NCBI GenBank assembly: GCA_013397695.1
Contig: VYZI01000169.1
Coordinates: forward strand, 1,288,570-1,352,569
Source: Centropus unirufus
Lineage: Eukaryota > Chordata > Aves > Cuculiformes > Centropidae
DNA length: 64,000 nucleotides
Reading direction: 5' to 3'
In this document: positions 26,123-40,100 of the stretch, piece by piece
Layout: the number at the start of each line of letters is the position of its first letter
Numbering within the stretch: the first letter of the stretch is position 1
Notes under the pieces: generated by a model
Database searches by the model: none
Told to the model about the DNA's origin: nothing
The model's input: the letters and a program-made list of their open reading frames with translations, nothing else
Made by a program: the position numbers and the translations under genes

Positions 26123-28456
26123 AAGTGTTTTCGGGGTCCAATTGACCGTTTAATTCCTTAAAATCAAATCAAGTGGATTAGGGAATGCTGCACATCTTCA
26201 AAGGAATGTTAGGCTGAAGACTACATTCTTGTTCAGCTGAGTTATCTTGGGTTGGTGACTGGGTGCCAGGCATTTTTCTGTGCTGATTTGGTGAACGTTC
26301 TTGCAGAAGAACCTATGTGAGCAGCACACGAATCCTCCACACCTCAGCAACTTTCTGCTCTCGTTACACCAGAGTAGCCAGGTTAGTTCCTCCTTCAGGG
26401 CAGCATTACCACAGGCAATGTAATTTCTTCCCCTCTCTGTTGAGAGTAGAAAAAAAATCCTTTATTCAGAGAAGAAAAAAAAAAAGCTAAGTATTCTGAG
26501 GGTGGCTTTGTTTTTCTCTGTGTCTGTTTCTGTGGGATTTCCAGTGTTGTTGTATTTCACATCCCCTCCTTCCAGCTGATACACAGCAGTGTCTGAACGA
26601 GCTGCCACCTGGCAGTTTGCAGGGCAGATGAGACATTTGCTGGGCAATTGCCTCCAACGAATGCCCTTTTGGGAAGGGATGGGTGCTCCTCAGCCCAGCC
26701 CCGGCTCTGCAGGTGTGTGGCCCTGACTCACGAGGAAGAGCTGTCTCTTTCCTGCAGCAGGGAAATTCTTCTGCTGGTTCTCTGCCACATGCTCTGCCCT
26801 CTTGCCAGGTCTGGATGCGCTGTCTGCATCTGAGGGTGCACCAAAAGCATTCACGAGCCCAGCTTTGAGGAGGCAACTGGGTGATCCCAGGTGACCAGCA
26901 ACAGCTGCTGTCAAAAGCCACGGGGAGTCCTGAAACTAAAGAGACTTTAGGGTTCGAAAACAAAAGGATAGGCTGGGGGCAACCTCAGTCAAATGGAGAA
27001 CACTGTAAAGCTTGTGTTAAGGTTAGTGAAGGTTCCTTGCCTTTTGCCAGAGGAGACCACAAACCCAACAGGCAGCTGCCTGTGGGTGAGAAAGGGCTGC
27101 CTGACTCACCACCTCTGAAGACTTCGTGCCACCATGGGATGAGAGCGCAGAGCCGAAGTAGAGCTTTATCCCTGTGAGCCAGGGTGAAGCTGAAGTAGGA
27201 GCGTGTGCCAGAAAGGGAACAAAAAATCATCAACTCAACCACAGCCGTGGCTAGAGAAAGGAAGATGGGGTTTCACAGCCTCTCTTCTCTCACATCAGGA
27301 CTGCGTGCCCTAGGGAAGGAGGGGTAACCCACATTGCTCCCACCCAGGCACCACCTCTTCATGGCTCGGAGAGAGAGTCTTGCAGGATGATTTGTCCACG
27401 CTGCTACAATCACTGCCCCCAGCGGCATTGTAGCCAAATGGTTGTGTTGGATGAGGCTGGGATGAAGAGCCCTGCTAGCAGGCAAAGACATCAAGGCGTA
27501 GGTGCCTCCTGCATCCCTACAACTGTCACACTAAAAGGAGTCACCTGTGAGTGGCAGACAGAAAAAGAACAAACTGGCTGCATTGGTGGAAATGCTGGTC
27601 TTGGCTGATAGCATGAACAGAGAGAGAAAAACCTGTGCCTGTGTTCGTAAAGATGATGCTAAGACAACACACAGGGCTTGCAGATCCCACCGAGGTCCTC
27701 AGCTGCATGGTAGAGCAGAAGGGAAAATACAAAGATGCAGATATTTAGAAGCTACCTGAGAGGCCATAATTCATACCATGAACAATTCGTGTATCACGTT
27801 CTGTAGGCTGAGGGTTTCACCTGAGGAGTGCAGCTTTCCCATGCATTCATGAGCAGGATGGTATCACGGTTCTCTCACAGATATGAGGGTTTGTGGAATT
27901 GCTGGGAATACCTTCCAAAAAGGAAACGTTATAAATCATAGATATTCTGCATTAAAATACTTGTGGAATTTTCAAGACTCAGGGAAATGTCTTCAGAATT
28001 GCTGAAGGACTGATAATTTTCGATGCCAAGTCTCAGCTTGAAACAAGTATTTATGGCCCAGTTATTAAATGGTGTCTATAAGGTTTCTAATGGAAAGGCT
28101 GGCAGGGCTTTAACTGTTCAAACTCTGGCAGAGGCTGCTATGACCCTGATACCAACTTCAGCTGTGGCTGCAGAAATGGGAAACAGCCTCTTGTTTCTTC
28201 CTCATTCTGAAGAAAGAGGGGCATGTGTGCCTCTCGTGGAGAACCCCTTCTTCCTCTTGAATCCTCCAGGCTGTAATCTTTAATATCCTGTTTTAACTGG
28301 AAGTTAAGATCTTAGCTTCATAAATGCTGCCCACATGGTAGGAGTGTCAAACTGAAGCATGACATTGGCTGCCCATTAAGTTCAAATCCTGCAAAACAAA
28401 TTTGTGTTTAAATATTCTCTTGAATCCATTTGAAATCAAGAGAAAAATACAAAGTT

Positions 28457-28824
28457 CATAGAATCATGGAATAGTTTGAATTGGAAGGGGCCTCAAAGCC
28501 CAGCCAGTCCCACCCCCTGCCATGGGCAGGGACAAATCCCACTGGATCAGGGGCTCCAAGCCCCATCCAACCTGGCCTTGAACACCTCCAGGGATGGGGC
28601 AGCCACCACTGCTCTGGGCAACCTGGGCCAGGGCCTCCCCACCCTCAGAATTTCCTCCTCATGTCTCATCTAAGTCTTCCCCCTTCCAATTTAAAGCCAC
28701 CCTCCCCTTGCCCTGTTGCTCCATGCCTTGGTAAAAAGTCCCTCCCCAGCTTTTCTGGAACCCCTTTCAGTACTGGAAGCTGCTCCAAGGTCCCTAGAGA
28801 CTTCTCCAAGCTGAACAACCCCAA
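28457..28824 (-). repeat. CR1 LINE 3' fragment, low divergence
   Basis: The + strand begins CATAGAATCATGGAATAG and continues with CCATGGGCAGGGACAAATC and AACACCTCCAGGGATGGGGC. It ends with CTTCTCCAAGCTGAACAACC. The central block is identical to the copy at 4980-5242 over about 90 bases, suggesting a young shared source. The open frame crossing it (28481-28972) is not a gene. Confidence 0.95.
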
Positions 28825-31719
28825 AACCATTCATTACAGGTTAGACTTTGTCTCTTCTGTTAATGCAAAACCATCCCTTCACATTGAGCTGAAAACAGCT
28901 AAAAGTAATAAATCTGATTTAACTCTTAAAATGAAAAGACTGTTTGGAAGTATCTGTTACCAGAGAGTGTAGGCTCTGCCGTGCTTGTTTTCTATTTTAG
29001 CTGTTAACTGTGGTAGCGTTCAGGCCCGTGACATGCATTGTTCACTGGAAATGAAATTGCACACTGTCATAACAGTCTATTAACGGCACTGAGTTTCTGC
29101 AGAACTTCACCTCTTTTCTAGAAGATAACATCTCTCTTTCCTTCCAAGGATAAAATAGCTTCCTTTCTTGCAGCGGTACATGAAATGGTGCTATTGCTTG
29201 ATGGGGATGTCACGTTCCCTTGACTATTAGGGAGAGGGGAAATGTCTTTGTTACACATTTCTGTTCTCCTTTTATCCTCTTCAGAGAGGCCCCCAGCTCA
29301 ATCTAAACAAAATAAAGCCAGGGTATCATTTAAAAACAAAACCATTTTGCAAACCCTTTGATCTCCCTAACTTCCTGTTAAATATACAATCGACCGTTTC
29401 TCTACATCCTCGACCACTGCAGCTCTGATTTTCTCTACAGTTTATATTGTCTTTGGCACTACACAGCCCTAGCACAGCACTGGCTGTAAATCTCTTAAAG
29501 GCAAAGAAATCTCTTGAGCTTCACCTTTGCCTTTCTGTGTCATCTCCTGTTCAGCCCTGCCACCCGCCTTTCTGTTGATGAACAAGGACCCTCGGGTTGA
29601 TCCATCTGTTTTGTTGAAGTCCTCTTTTCCCAGCTTTTCTCTCAGTCCATTTTCCCTTTTCCCCAGTCCAATGAAGCTGCTGATGCACGTTGGCTCTGGA
29701 AAAACCTCAGGGCCTCTTCACCCAGCATCTCTTTTCCTGTTTTTTACCTGAGAAGCTTCTCCATCAGCTCTGTTACCAGCACACTCGGTTGACTTTAGTT
29801 TTCTCCTTCGCTCCTTTCCAAGGCTTGCACCATCCTCTGGGTGGGGAAGAGCATCATTTAACCCTCCCCATGCCTCACTACCAGCCCTGTTCAGTTAAGC
29901 CTTGACCTCCCCTGTCCTTCCCTTTCTCCATATCTCTTACTCTTCATGTAGCTCAGCATTCAGCTGTGCCTCGGCCATGCCATTCTCTTCAGAATTTAAA
30001 GTTTCCCATCTTTCTCTCTCAAATGGCTTTATGTCTTCATCCTCTCTCTTTTGTCATTTGAACAACTGTCTTTTTTCTTTTATTTTCCTTTTTTAATTTT
30101 TCTTTTGAGGGGGTAAGGATGGGTGGAGGGGAATGAGTTTGCAGTCAACTTTCTAGTCCTTAAATTTATCTCTCAACTGTCCAGTGCCCATCAGTTCTGG
30201 TGTATTAATGACTCAGGCAACATGTATTAAATATTTAGGGTGAGAAGGGACTTATATCTGATATAGATGAGTAGATAGTAAGGTATTTAGGTCTTACTGT
30301 ATCTGTGCAAAGCACTGCACGTAATTTATTGAGCTATACAAGTAGCAACAGGAGTTTAATCCTCTATACTAGCAAGTTGTTGATATCATCTCTTCCAGAT
30401 TTAATTACTATGAAGAAAAACAAGACATTGTCACTTTAAGGACTAACTGCTCCATTAAGTGCAACATTTTAAGCAGGAGAAACGTTCACACACAATGGAA
30501 AGGCACATAATGTTGCTCCATGTGCAAATCAGATAAATTGTTCTCTAGCGTTAGTGACAGCAGAGACAAAAGTCTCCCACGTTGTGGCAGCAGCATCTGG
30601 GTGGCTGCCTTCAAATTTCTTCCCTTACTTAAGGCCTCTCTGTGCTTAAATAGCAGGAGGAAAGAGCATTGTTTTGCATACCTCAGGTAGCATCAGAATC
30701 GGCCCAGGCTGTGAAGCATGATGGATGCAAGTTTTGACACGACAGTGCAAAGGCAGGAATTGAGTTTGCATGTATCATGAGGGGATTTGCTGTCAGAATA
30801 ATGGATCTCATGGGGCTCTGAGTGGCTGATCAGAGAATTATTGTGCAACTTGCTTGGTTTCCCTTCTTGCCTCAGAGGTATTTTATTAAATGAAGTCAAT
30901 ATGTCATAAAATAAAGGGACCAAGCAAATTGTATGTAGCACAGTCACAGAGGTTACCAACCAAATGTTGAGTGAAGGCCAAATTCTCAGCTTTCCTAAAT
31001 CTGTTCAAATCCTCCCTCGTGCTGTGGTAGCTTTGTGTTCATCCTGCCTTGCAGGGCTCTCATAACCCCAGCAGAAATGACCCTTTTCAGTGTTCTCCTT
31101 CCATATATGTACAATGTGATGGTGAAGAAATTACATCGATATTGGATCTTCTTCCTCCATGCCCACAGCACCCTTGTAGCTCCTTCCCTTGCTCCCCAGG
31201 CCCCATTTTAATAGCCAATGGGAAGTATTGACAATCGGGCACCGTGTAAAAGCCTTCCTTCACACAACACCAGGCTCCAAACACAAGAGATTCCCAGGTT
31301 ACGATGCAAAAATCTTTGAGGATAACTCATAACTCTCAGAATTGTAAGAAGAAATAAAAACGAGCTGACTAATTTCATGTGTCCCTCAATCTCAGCAAGC
31401 TTGGTTAAGGTTTTAAAAAAACAAGCCAAAAATGACAGCCAAAACCAGAAATCAGAGTGGAAAAAGACCATATTTGTACCCTTCCATTGTAAATTTAGCT
31501 GCTAGCCTGGCTTCCTTGCTTTTAGGGATTGTGCATCTCTTTGGAAGCAGTCGGTTCTGTGAACCTTTGTACCTCTGGTTTGTCATTACCGCATCTGGTC
31601 AGGAAGAATGATGGTACAGGAGACGAGTTAACCATTTCTCATTTACTGAGTCAGCTCCACTAAAAGAGAGGTCAGGCAGGAGGTCAGGCCCTATAGACCA
31701 GAGCAGAGATATGGGCCCA

Positions 31720-31980
31720 TTTACTAAGCATGTGCTTTACCTGACAGCACATTCAATATCCTGAAAGCAAACAGCATAATGAAATTTCTGCCTGATGTGA
31801 TGGTTACTGATATTTTCTGTACATTCTTGTTATAAAAACATTCTTGCTTTCAGCAGCTTGGCTGCATGACTAAATATCATGTATTCCGGGCTTAGGCCAT
31901 GACAGTTTATGCATTATTATAAGTGATACTGAAATGTGTATGCATTTTTTATGTGAATGCATATAAGAAAGCAAGGAATC
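31720..31980. promoter_or_regulatory. AT-rich block; candidate enhancer about 9.5 kb upstream of SMAD3
   Basis: Repeat-free sequence with paired TATGCAT/ATGCATAT motifs near 31940-31965 and AAATATCATGTATTCC near 31873. It lies within the long CR1-free interval. Function is inferred only. Confidence 0.3.
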
Positions 31981-33689
31981 AGCAGAGATTTAATAACTGA
32001 GGTATAACCTTCTGCATTTTTTAAACCAAGGCTCTTCAAACTTTTTACAAATCCCACTTTCTTGCCTGTGATGAGGTTTGAATCAGGTCCCCCAAAATAA
32101 AGAATTCTCTTTTACCCAGCTCCTTCTTTGCACTGTAGGCGTAAATTCCCTGTTACTTTTCCCTAAGTAGGGAGCCGCAAACAACTCTGGGGTAGGCGGA
32201 GAAAAAAAGTACGGCCGATTCTAAATAAAAGTTACTTGTCAGCTCAACCTTGATAGCAGAGATAATGAGGGTAATCACATGGGAATATAGATTCAGGGTT
32301 TAGTTTAATCATCGCTCTGTATCAGCTGCACTGATCCAGTTCTGCGTGACTAAGTCAAATAAATGTTAGGTAACTGAAATTATCTCTAGCCTCCTTATTT
32401 TTCACTCCCCCCTCCAGTACCCACAGCATTTGTTTTAGTGACTTTAGAATAAGTAAAGCTATAAAGTACGTCTATAAGTGCCGTATAAGTAAACACAGAA
32501 CAGAGTTTTCATGAAGAGCTAACTGAAGTTTAGCTGGGAAAGAGATTTCTAAAGGCAAAAAGTAGTGTACTAAAGTCATAAAAGTCACATGTGCCTTTGA
32601 AAACCTCCATCAAGGCTGTACCCAGGTGCCTAAATTGGCTTCCATTAACTTCACAGGGACTCGGAGTGCTGGAACACGTGATTTTCAATTCTACTCCCAG
32701 CTCCAGGGGTGGGGGAAAGACTATCACTATTGAAAAAAATTGTTCTTTGATACAGCACAAAGAACCTTGTAACTAATCATGTGGAGTTGCCAGGAAAGAA
32801 AATTCCCCAAACCTCACAGCAAGACCAACAAGAAGCCTTATGTAGGCAGCCTTGAGCTTTGGTTGGAAATCCTGATACAGATTCAAGTTATGCTGGTTAG
32901 CTCATCCTTAAAAAAACAAAAGAATAAATATTGTAGGATCCCAACATGCTATAATAAAGCAGTGCTTGAGGTTTCCTTAATTTGTTCATTATCTTGGCCA
33001 AATGTATAATTAATTGCATTTTCTCCACAGCTCTGGTTTCTTTTGCACAGCTTCTACCTCTTGCAAGTTTACTGCAAGCCTCGCACAGGTGATGTTTTTT
33101 AAAGCCCTTAGCTCCTGGCAAGGTATAATTGTGTCAGACCCTCAGCCTTTATTTCCTTTCACCTGGTCTCTGATGCGGACCCAGACAAGGTAGGAAACGT
33201 GATCCATGTGAGATGCAGAAAAAAAAATACGATATTGTTAATTTAATTAAATTGCTACCGTTTTAAGTGCTTTTGATGATATGCTAGGGCCTTGACTCGG
33301 GAGTTTTGAATGCTTGCCTTAGTAATTCTGCCTTTAGCCTCTATATCAAATAATACACTGTGTACTGAAGCTGAATTTGATTTTTAGTTTTAATTTAGGG
33401 CAGCCTGCCCAGCCTGCCTTCCCCTCTCCTGACAGACTTGGCAATGCTGTGAGCTTTCAGCCTGACCAGCGTAGAGCCCTCACACAAAGCACTTTATTTC
33501 GCTCCCAGAACAAATAAACAAGGCGCAAACCTCCCTCCTCACACACACACAGGTCAGGAGCAGGGTTTGGGATTCTCTTCCCCTTCTGTGCGGTTCCTAA
33601 GGCCCAAGACTTGAGGTTTATGAAAAATCAAAGCTGGTTTTTTGTTGTTTTTTTTTTTGTAGGAGTAAGCACCTAGAGGAAGGGTAAAG

Positions 33690-34110
33690 AAAAATGTAAA
33701 CCCAGGGTTTATGTACGTGTACAGCTTGTGGACTCTCTCCGGTTCAGCTGCATTTGAGGTTCTCCATATTTATGGGTCTCTCATCAAACAGTAGTGAAAT
33801 CCCCAGCAGCAAAGCAGAGCAGGCAGATTGTAGTGGCTGGGATTTTTCTTTTTTACACTTTTTTTTTTTTATCCTAAAGAATGCACTTTCTTGGGTTACA
33901 CATTAAACTGTCAGGAGGCAAAATCAACACTTGGAATTCTACACAGAGCTTGCAAAGTTGCTCCACAAAGTGTGGCCGTACGGAGCTTCTCCCATAAATC
34001 TTCAGGTTGTTTTTCTTATCGAAGCAAGCTATGTATAAATATTAACATATTATTCATGGGCAAATAATTCCATGCCACTCCTTTCTGCTGCTGCCTGTAA
34101 GAGGGTTCTT
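33690..34110. promoter_or_regulatory. Repeat-poor block; candidate enhancer about 7.5 kb upstream of SMAD3
   Basis: Unique sequence with CCATATTTATGGG (SRF-like CC(A/T)6GG variant, one base long) near 33764 and TATTCATGGGCAAATAATTCC near 34050. No coding potential was recognised. Confidence 0.28.
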
Positions 34111-37100
34111 GATTCAGATGGGAATGATGGTCCCTTTGTGGGGCCTCAACTGCATTTCAGATTAAAAGAAATATAACAGAAAAAGAGGGTAACGGCACTT
34201 CTTTAAGTACACCTCAAAAATGAAAAAGCAAGCAACCTTTAACCTCTGGTTTTAACACAGAGGAGCCTCCACATCAAAACTACTGGCTAAGCCCTATAGC
34301 AATTGAAATTGGCGAACTCCACTTGGTTTTGGCGAAGCAGGGCTGAGCCCCAAAGCATTTGCTCTCCGGTGTGTGTGCTACGAGCAGCACCGAGCTCTGC
34401 CCAGGTTCAGCACAAATGCTACAGCAAGCAGGCGGTGTCTGGCCTGCACGGTTTGAATCTGGACCAGGATCTCCCTGTGGTGATGAGGAAGTCAGTCCCA
34501 GCTCTTTGGCTGGGGTGGTTTCTGCTGCCCAGGCCTGCAGGGCAATAAGTGGGGTTTCCTCCTGCTGCACAGGTGACTTTTTTTCATTTAAAATATCTTT
34601 GCGAATCTCCCTTGTGCACAACAAGAAGTGTATTCCTCCAGAAGTTTATTCTTCCTGTAGAGGGTTGGCATGCCAGCAGTTGTGGACAAGAGACCATTGC
34701 AAGCAGAACATGTGAAAACAGGGGCCTATTCATAAAAATAATATATTTATATTTACTTGTTAAAGGCCTTTGCTCTGGATCTTTTTAAAAGCCCAGCTGG
34801 ATTTAAAATGCCCACTTCAAAAGCCAAAATGAAGACTTTAACAGATGTGCCCTGGCAGAGAAAAGGGCTTAGACACAGCAAGGAATTCAGAAGGGACCGA
34901 CAGTCATATATGGACATAGGAAAAGAATCTCAAATAAAATGCTTGCGGCTGGGAGCTGGAGGTTTTGTGTTACCTGTAACAAGTCTCTGTTTTCTGGGGC
35001 TTTGAGGCCTGGCCTATTCCTTTCATTTTTTATCTGGCTGCATCTTTTTTACTGGTGCTTTTTGTGCCACAGGAGACTGTATGTGTGATTTTACGTGGAC
35101 CCCATCACTCTAGCAACCAGAGGAGGGAAATGCCTAAGAAGGAAAAACTTCCCTATAACAGAGAATTAGGATCTTATTTGAACCACATGGCATACTTTAA
35201 AAATTAGATAATTTCAGGGTGCCAGACTTGGAAGGGGCAAACATTTGCGTTTGTATGGGTGCACAAGTGTGCAGTCACACCACAAAGAGCCTGAGAGGAC
35301 CTGCTCGTATGCAAAGTCTTGGCAGTGCTGAGACTTTGCAGGTGCTGCCATCTCGCCGAGCTGGGTGATGAAAATACTCCGCTCCCTGCCATCAGGATAT
35401 CTGCTCGGCTTAGTGGATGTCTGTACTAATAGACAGCTTTATCTCCAGGTTAATTGCAAGCATATTAATTTCAGGCTGTTAACACCTTTGTAAAGATTAG
35501 ATCGGGAGTTGTGCAAGTGAGTGTGGTTCACCCCAGGGCTCAGCCTCAGGCGGCTTTTGTGGCCCCGAGTGCACCTCTCCTGTCCTGAGACCTGTGCAGG
35601 GGAAGATGCTGTGGTGCCCCCAGCAAAATGCTTTATTTTCATTAAAAGAAAAAAATATCAAACCAAACAACTGTCCTCCAAGCTACTGATTGCCATGTCC
35701 TGTCATTGGGCACACATGAAGTGTGTTAAGAATTATCACATAAGGTATATTAAGATAGTAAAGCTAAGCCTTCAGTGACCAGGGAAAAACAGAGTAGGGA
35801 TTGCTATTTTCAAAGCTCTTCAATGTGTGTTTTTAAGGGGGCTACCAGGACGTCCCGCTTTACTGAAGCAGAGCTCTCAGCAGCTTCCCGTGCAGCTGTG
35901 TGCGTGCCCTGGTGGCACTCCAGGGGCAGCCAGCCCTCCCGAGGGTGAGGTGCTCGCTACAAACACGAACCGCTGGGGCTGAGGTTGCCCCGTGTCACAC
36001 GGGAATGGTGGCAGAGAGGGGAAAACTCCATTTTCCCTGGAGAGCGCTTGCCTGCCACAGCAGCAACAGCCCTTTCTCTTCTTGCCAGTGCTGTCCCCCT
36101 TTTAAAATAAGAGGGAATCTTGTAGGCGACTTATTTTTATTGGATAAATTCTGTCTTCAGAGTAGCTCTACTCTGTATTCCAGACGGGATCAGGTGGATC
36201 TAGCAGAGATCATGCACATGTTTAAGTCAGAGGCAGAGAGGTCTTAGTAGGAATGGCCAATCTAGGCCCTCTGGGGAGATAGCTCCAGTTTGGGAGTACC
36301 TAATGCAAATAATTGCCAACAACTGGGAGAGTGTTTTAGAGGAAGGGTCACTTCGGGTCTGCTGCTGCCTTGTGTTTTTCCTTAGGCAGAAGGTTCTACT
36401 ACAGTAACAGACTGTGTTCTGGCTTAACCAGACCTCTGGTTGGAGGTGTTTGTGTGATTTTTGCGCTACGAAGCCTCTTGGAACATGCAGGTGAATTAGC
36501 TTGTGCGGATGAATCATGAATTATTATTATTATGAATTTTCAATAAAGCAACTTCTTATTGTATACATACGAGTTTTCTCATCCATGGAGAAGAATTTTT
36601 GCTCCACCCTGAAAGGATTTGTCTGAGCTGTATGTTTCACAGCATGGAAGTTAACTCTGAAGACGCTAACTTAGAGTGACCTTGCTTTCTTTCATGACTC
36701 ACCCCAAAAGTTATTTTCCTGTAGGTTTGTTCTGAGTGATTAAGATACATTTGCTTGCATATAAATGCTGTTCTATATATATATTTTACCTTAACCGAGG
36801 AAAGCTCCCACACTTTCCCTTGTTTATGCATATTATATGTGACATAGATTCAAAGTTAAATGTCATAGCCTTTATTTACAAGTTAACATATGAATATAAG
36901 CCAATTTAAAGCTCTCTTCTCATTTGCACTGCTGTCTTTCTCATCCTTCAGTGTGGCTGCTACTGGGGTAACCTGGAGTAAAAGGAGTTGAGGAGGTCAC
37001 AGCCCTGCTCTGGTAAATTCCTGTCCGCTGTGAAGTTCACAGCTCATCCACCTGCTTCTCAGTGATTTTGGTGAGTAAAATTTCCTTCCGCATACAGGTA

Positions 37101-40100
37101 ATGCTCACATGGGAAATCATACTTAATATTTTAGACAGTGAGAGAGAGAATGGGGGCAGAACATTAGAAGCTGGTTTTTTTCGCCACTCCCCAATTTTCA
37201 AACCAGCCACAAATTCGTGTTAAGACAATGTGGGAGCTGTTTCAGCAGGCTTCAGGCTCCCCTAAGAGCAGTTGCTTGGCTGAGCACAGCCAGGGAACGG
37301 CGTGCTCTGGCCACGCTCCCTCCAGTCATCCTGTTCCAGCGTGCCCCTGCACATGGAGCACTGCACAGAGCGGTGGGAGCTGATGGAACCAGCTTCATGT
37401 CTGCCCAAAAACCCCTCGCTCCCTTCTCGCTACTTGAAGGATATAAAAGGAATATGGAATGAAGCATAGAAGCTGTTCTTCAGCCTCAGAAGCTGTTAAA
37501 AATATAGGCACATGTGCACATGGTGAGCTTCAAAGGACACCTTATTTCTCATGCTAATTTTGTATTGTTCCTGAATCAAAGCCCAATTTTTCTCTTTGTG
37601 AAAGTGAATTAAAAACTCTGTAGCCATTGATTGATCTATTAATGAAGAAGGTATGTAGAGATTAGTTTTTAGTTGTTAAGGTGCTAGTGTATCATTAAAA
37701 GTTTAAGAAATACCAGATAGCCGTAAAGGGCATGGCTTTTTTTCTTTGAGTATATAATTTTGTCACATTGTGGCAGACTATATACAATCTTTACTTTTCA
37801 GTAAGAGCAAACTGCAGTAAGTGAAGTCCCTGAAACTGTACTATGCAACAAACATACAAAGATAATGATTTTTTCAAAAGAAAAAAACCCAAACATTATA
37901 TCACAAATGAATGCACAAACTTGTCCTGCCTAATGGTGGCTTCCAAGACATCAGACATTTTGTAAACCACCAAATGGATCCAGACCATGCAAAACTGGGA
38001 TGGTCCTGTCTTTTCCTGTTAACTTTTCCACTATGAGAGTGTCCAAAAATCTCTGGAATAAAGGATTACTGTCTAGAGGTTCAGAAAGTCATATTTTCAT
38101 AGAACAGTTCATTCTGACAGGTAAGCCAGGCAGGCACACAAGTTGTTCCAGAAAATGTCATGTCCCTCATCTCAAAAATTAATTTTACATTGCAGACCCA
38201 AATGTTTATTTGTTTCCAGTAGTGCTCACACAGCTACTGTGGCCCAGAGTTTGATCAGTGATTTAACTGCCTACACCTCATTGATGATACCATAGGCAAG
38301 TGAGAACCAATTCAGTTTAGTGTCAAGCAAATTCTATTCAACCTCTTGCCACTAAATCACTGTGCAAGTGTGAGCAAACCACTCTGCTCTTCCTCTCCTT
38401 CCCCTTATTCAAATTTCCCCAGTCAATCACTTACAATATGACTGTAACAAAGTGAGAATTAGCCCGTGAATACACACAGAGAATTCTGGAAGCCCTGCTG
38501 AACTGAGGTCACATTTTGAGTGTAGAGGTGAGATTTGAGTGTTATTGCAAATTTTCTGGATGAAAAAGCATGCAACAGACCCCACGGTTTTGTAGCCAGA
38601 AGAGCTAGAAAGCAAGGAATATGGTCCCCAGCAGAAATCTGCACTGACATCACTCTCAGATTTGCCAGGTCTGAGACGGGTCCTTCAGGCTCGGTATTCT
38701 TCTGAGCTTTTTAGTTGCAAAATGTGCTGGGACAAGAACTAGGAAAGGAGACAAAGATTACTTTAAACTTCACCACATTTTACATTGTAGTAAGTGCTTA
38801 TTTTGACACAAAAAATATGTATCTAACTTCACCTGTGTTTTACTTGGTTCACATCTTCAAGTTATTCTCTAAAATTGTGGAAAACAAGATTTTTTTAAAT
38901 AAAGATCATTATCTTTTTAAATAAAGATCAGGTTCTTAACTAATCACCATCTCTCAGGAACTAGGTGTTTTCAGGAAATCACAAGTAAGCAGTAATTCAT
39001 TGGCACTAGCAGCAGTCAGAAATCTAGACATCCTGGTTTCCGTGTAGTTAGCACAAAATATGTTTTCCACTGTTATAGAGATATTGAGGAACTGTTTCCT
39101 CAAATGATGCTGGGATCCTCCACTGGGGTTCCACATCTTTGTACTTCAGGCATCTCAACCAAGGCAGCCAAAAACTGGGTCAGGGCAATGTGCCAAAATT
39201 TTAGTGGTGAGCCTCCAAAATCCAAGACACTCGGGGAATGCATGTTGGGGAATTATGAGAATGCTGGAGGGAAAAAAATAGAGAGAGAAAGGAGTATTTA
39301 AGTTGAATCCAATATTGATATTCCAAAATCTGATACTGTTGATTTGGACTAAACAATGTCGTTTATTTTAAACCCCTTTGAAATCCAAGCCAGTTGCCTC
39401 CGACCTTGGATGGTGCCTGAGCCCATAGGTTCCTAACTTGCCACAAGGCAATCTGCATGGCTGGCTGCTTCAAATCCACAGCCATGGGAAGTTCTTGGGT
39501 GCCAGCTTTCAAGGAATATCCCCACTGAATTGCAATAGAACCTGGAGTATGAGAATGTGGACCTGTGTGTCTGGGAGCTGCCGAGCAGCCCCGGAGGCTT
39601 CCCAAATTTGGGGTCAGCATCAGCACTTCTGATAGGATGGAGAAAACTGGGAAGCAGATCTTGGCTCAAAGCCTCAGAATTAGCGACTTGGGTCCCCCAA
39701 ACCTTTTACCCCTGTGTTCCTGGGCAGCTGTCGCAGGGAGCTGTGAAGCAGGTGGAGGTCAGAAATGTGGATGAGCCTCAGTGGAGGCACCTGGTGACTC
39801 TGCAGGTGGCCCCCAGCCTCCTTGCTGCTGGCCATGCATGCCACTCTGCACTGTTTCAGTGTGGTTTATCAGAGAACCTAAGGGCTATGGTTCGTGTTTA
39901 CATGTTTTTTAGGGCCCTGGCTCCTTTTTGGCATGGAGGGGACTGGGGAGTGTGACAAGCCAGTCTGCACAGCGATGGAAAGTGAGAAACTGGAAAGTTA
40001 CCTGGATGCCACCCTGAGTCAGCCAGACCCAAAGCATCTCTACAAAACACCTAGGTCTGAACAAACTGCCATCCTCTGACAAAAAGATTCCGTCTGAGAA

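Larger units (their letters stand above)
22337..28456. other. Intergenic, no gene recognised; one AT-rich candidate element
   Basis: No repeat family was recognised outside the flanking CR1 copies and the AT run at 26107. The longest frame (25489-26145, 218 codons, GTG start) has no recognisable domain. An AT-rich block at 23930-24190 is listed separately. Confidence 0.65.

Noticed and set aside
25489..26145. 218-codon plus-strand open frame
   Set aside because: It starts at GTG, shows no recognisable domain, has no clear splice sites and overlaps antisense frames. It is compatible with chance in a 64-kb window. A protein search with no hits and no RNA support would confirm rejection.
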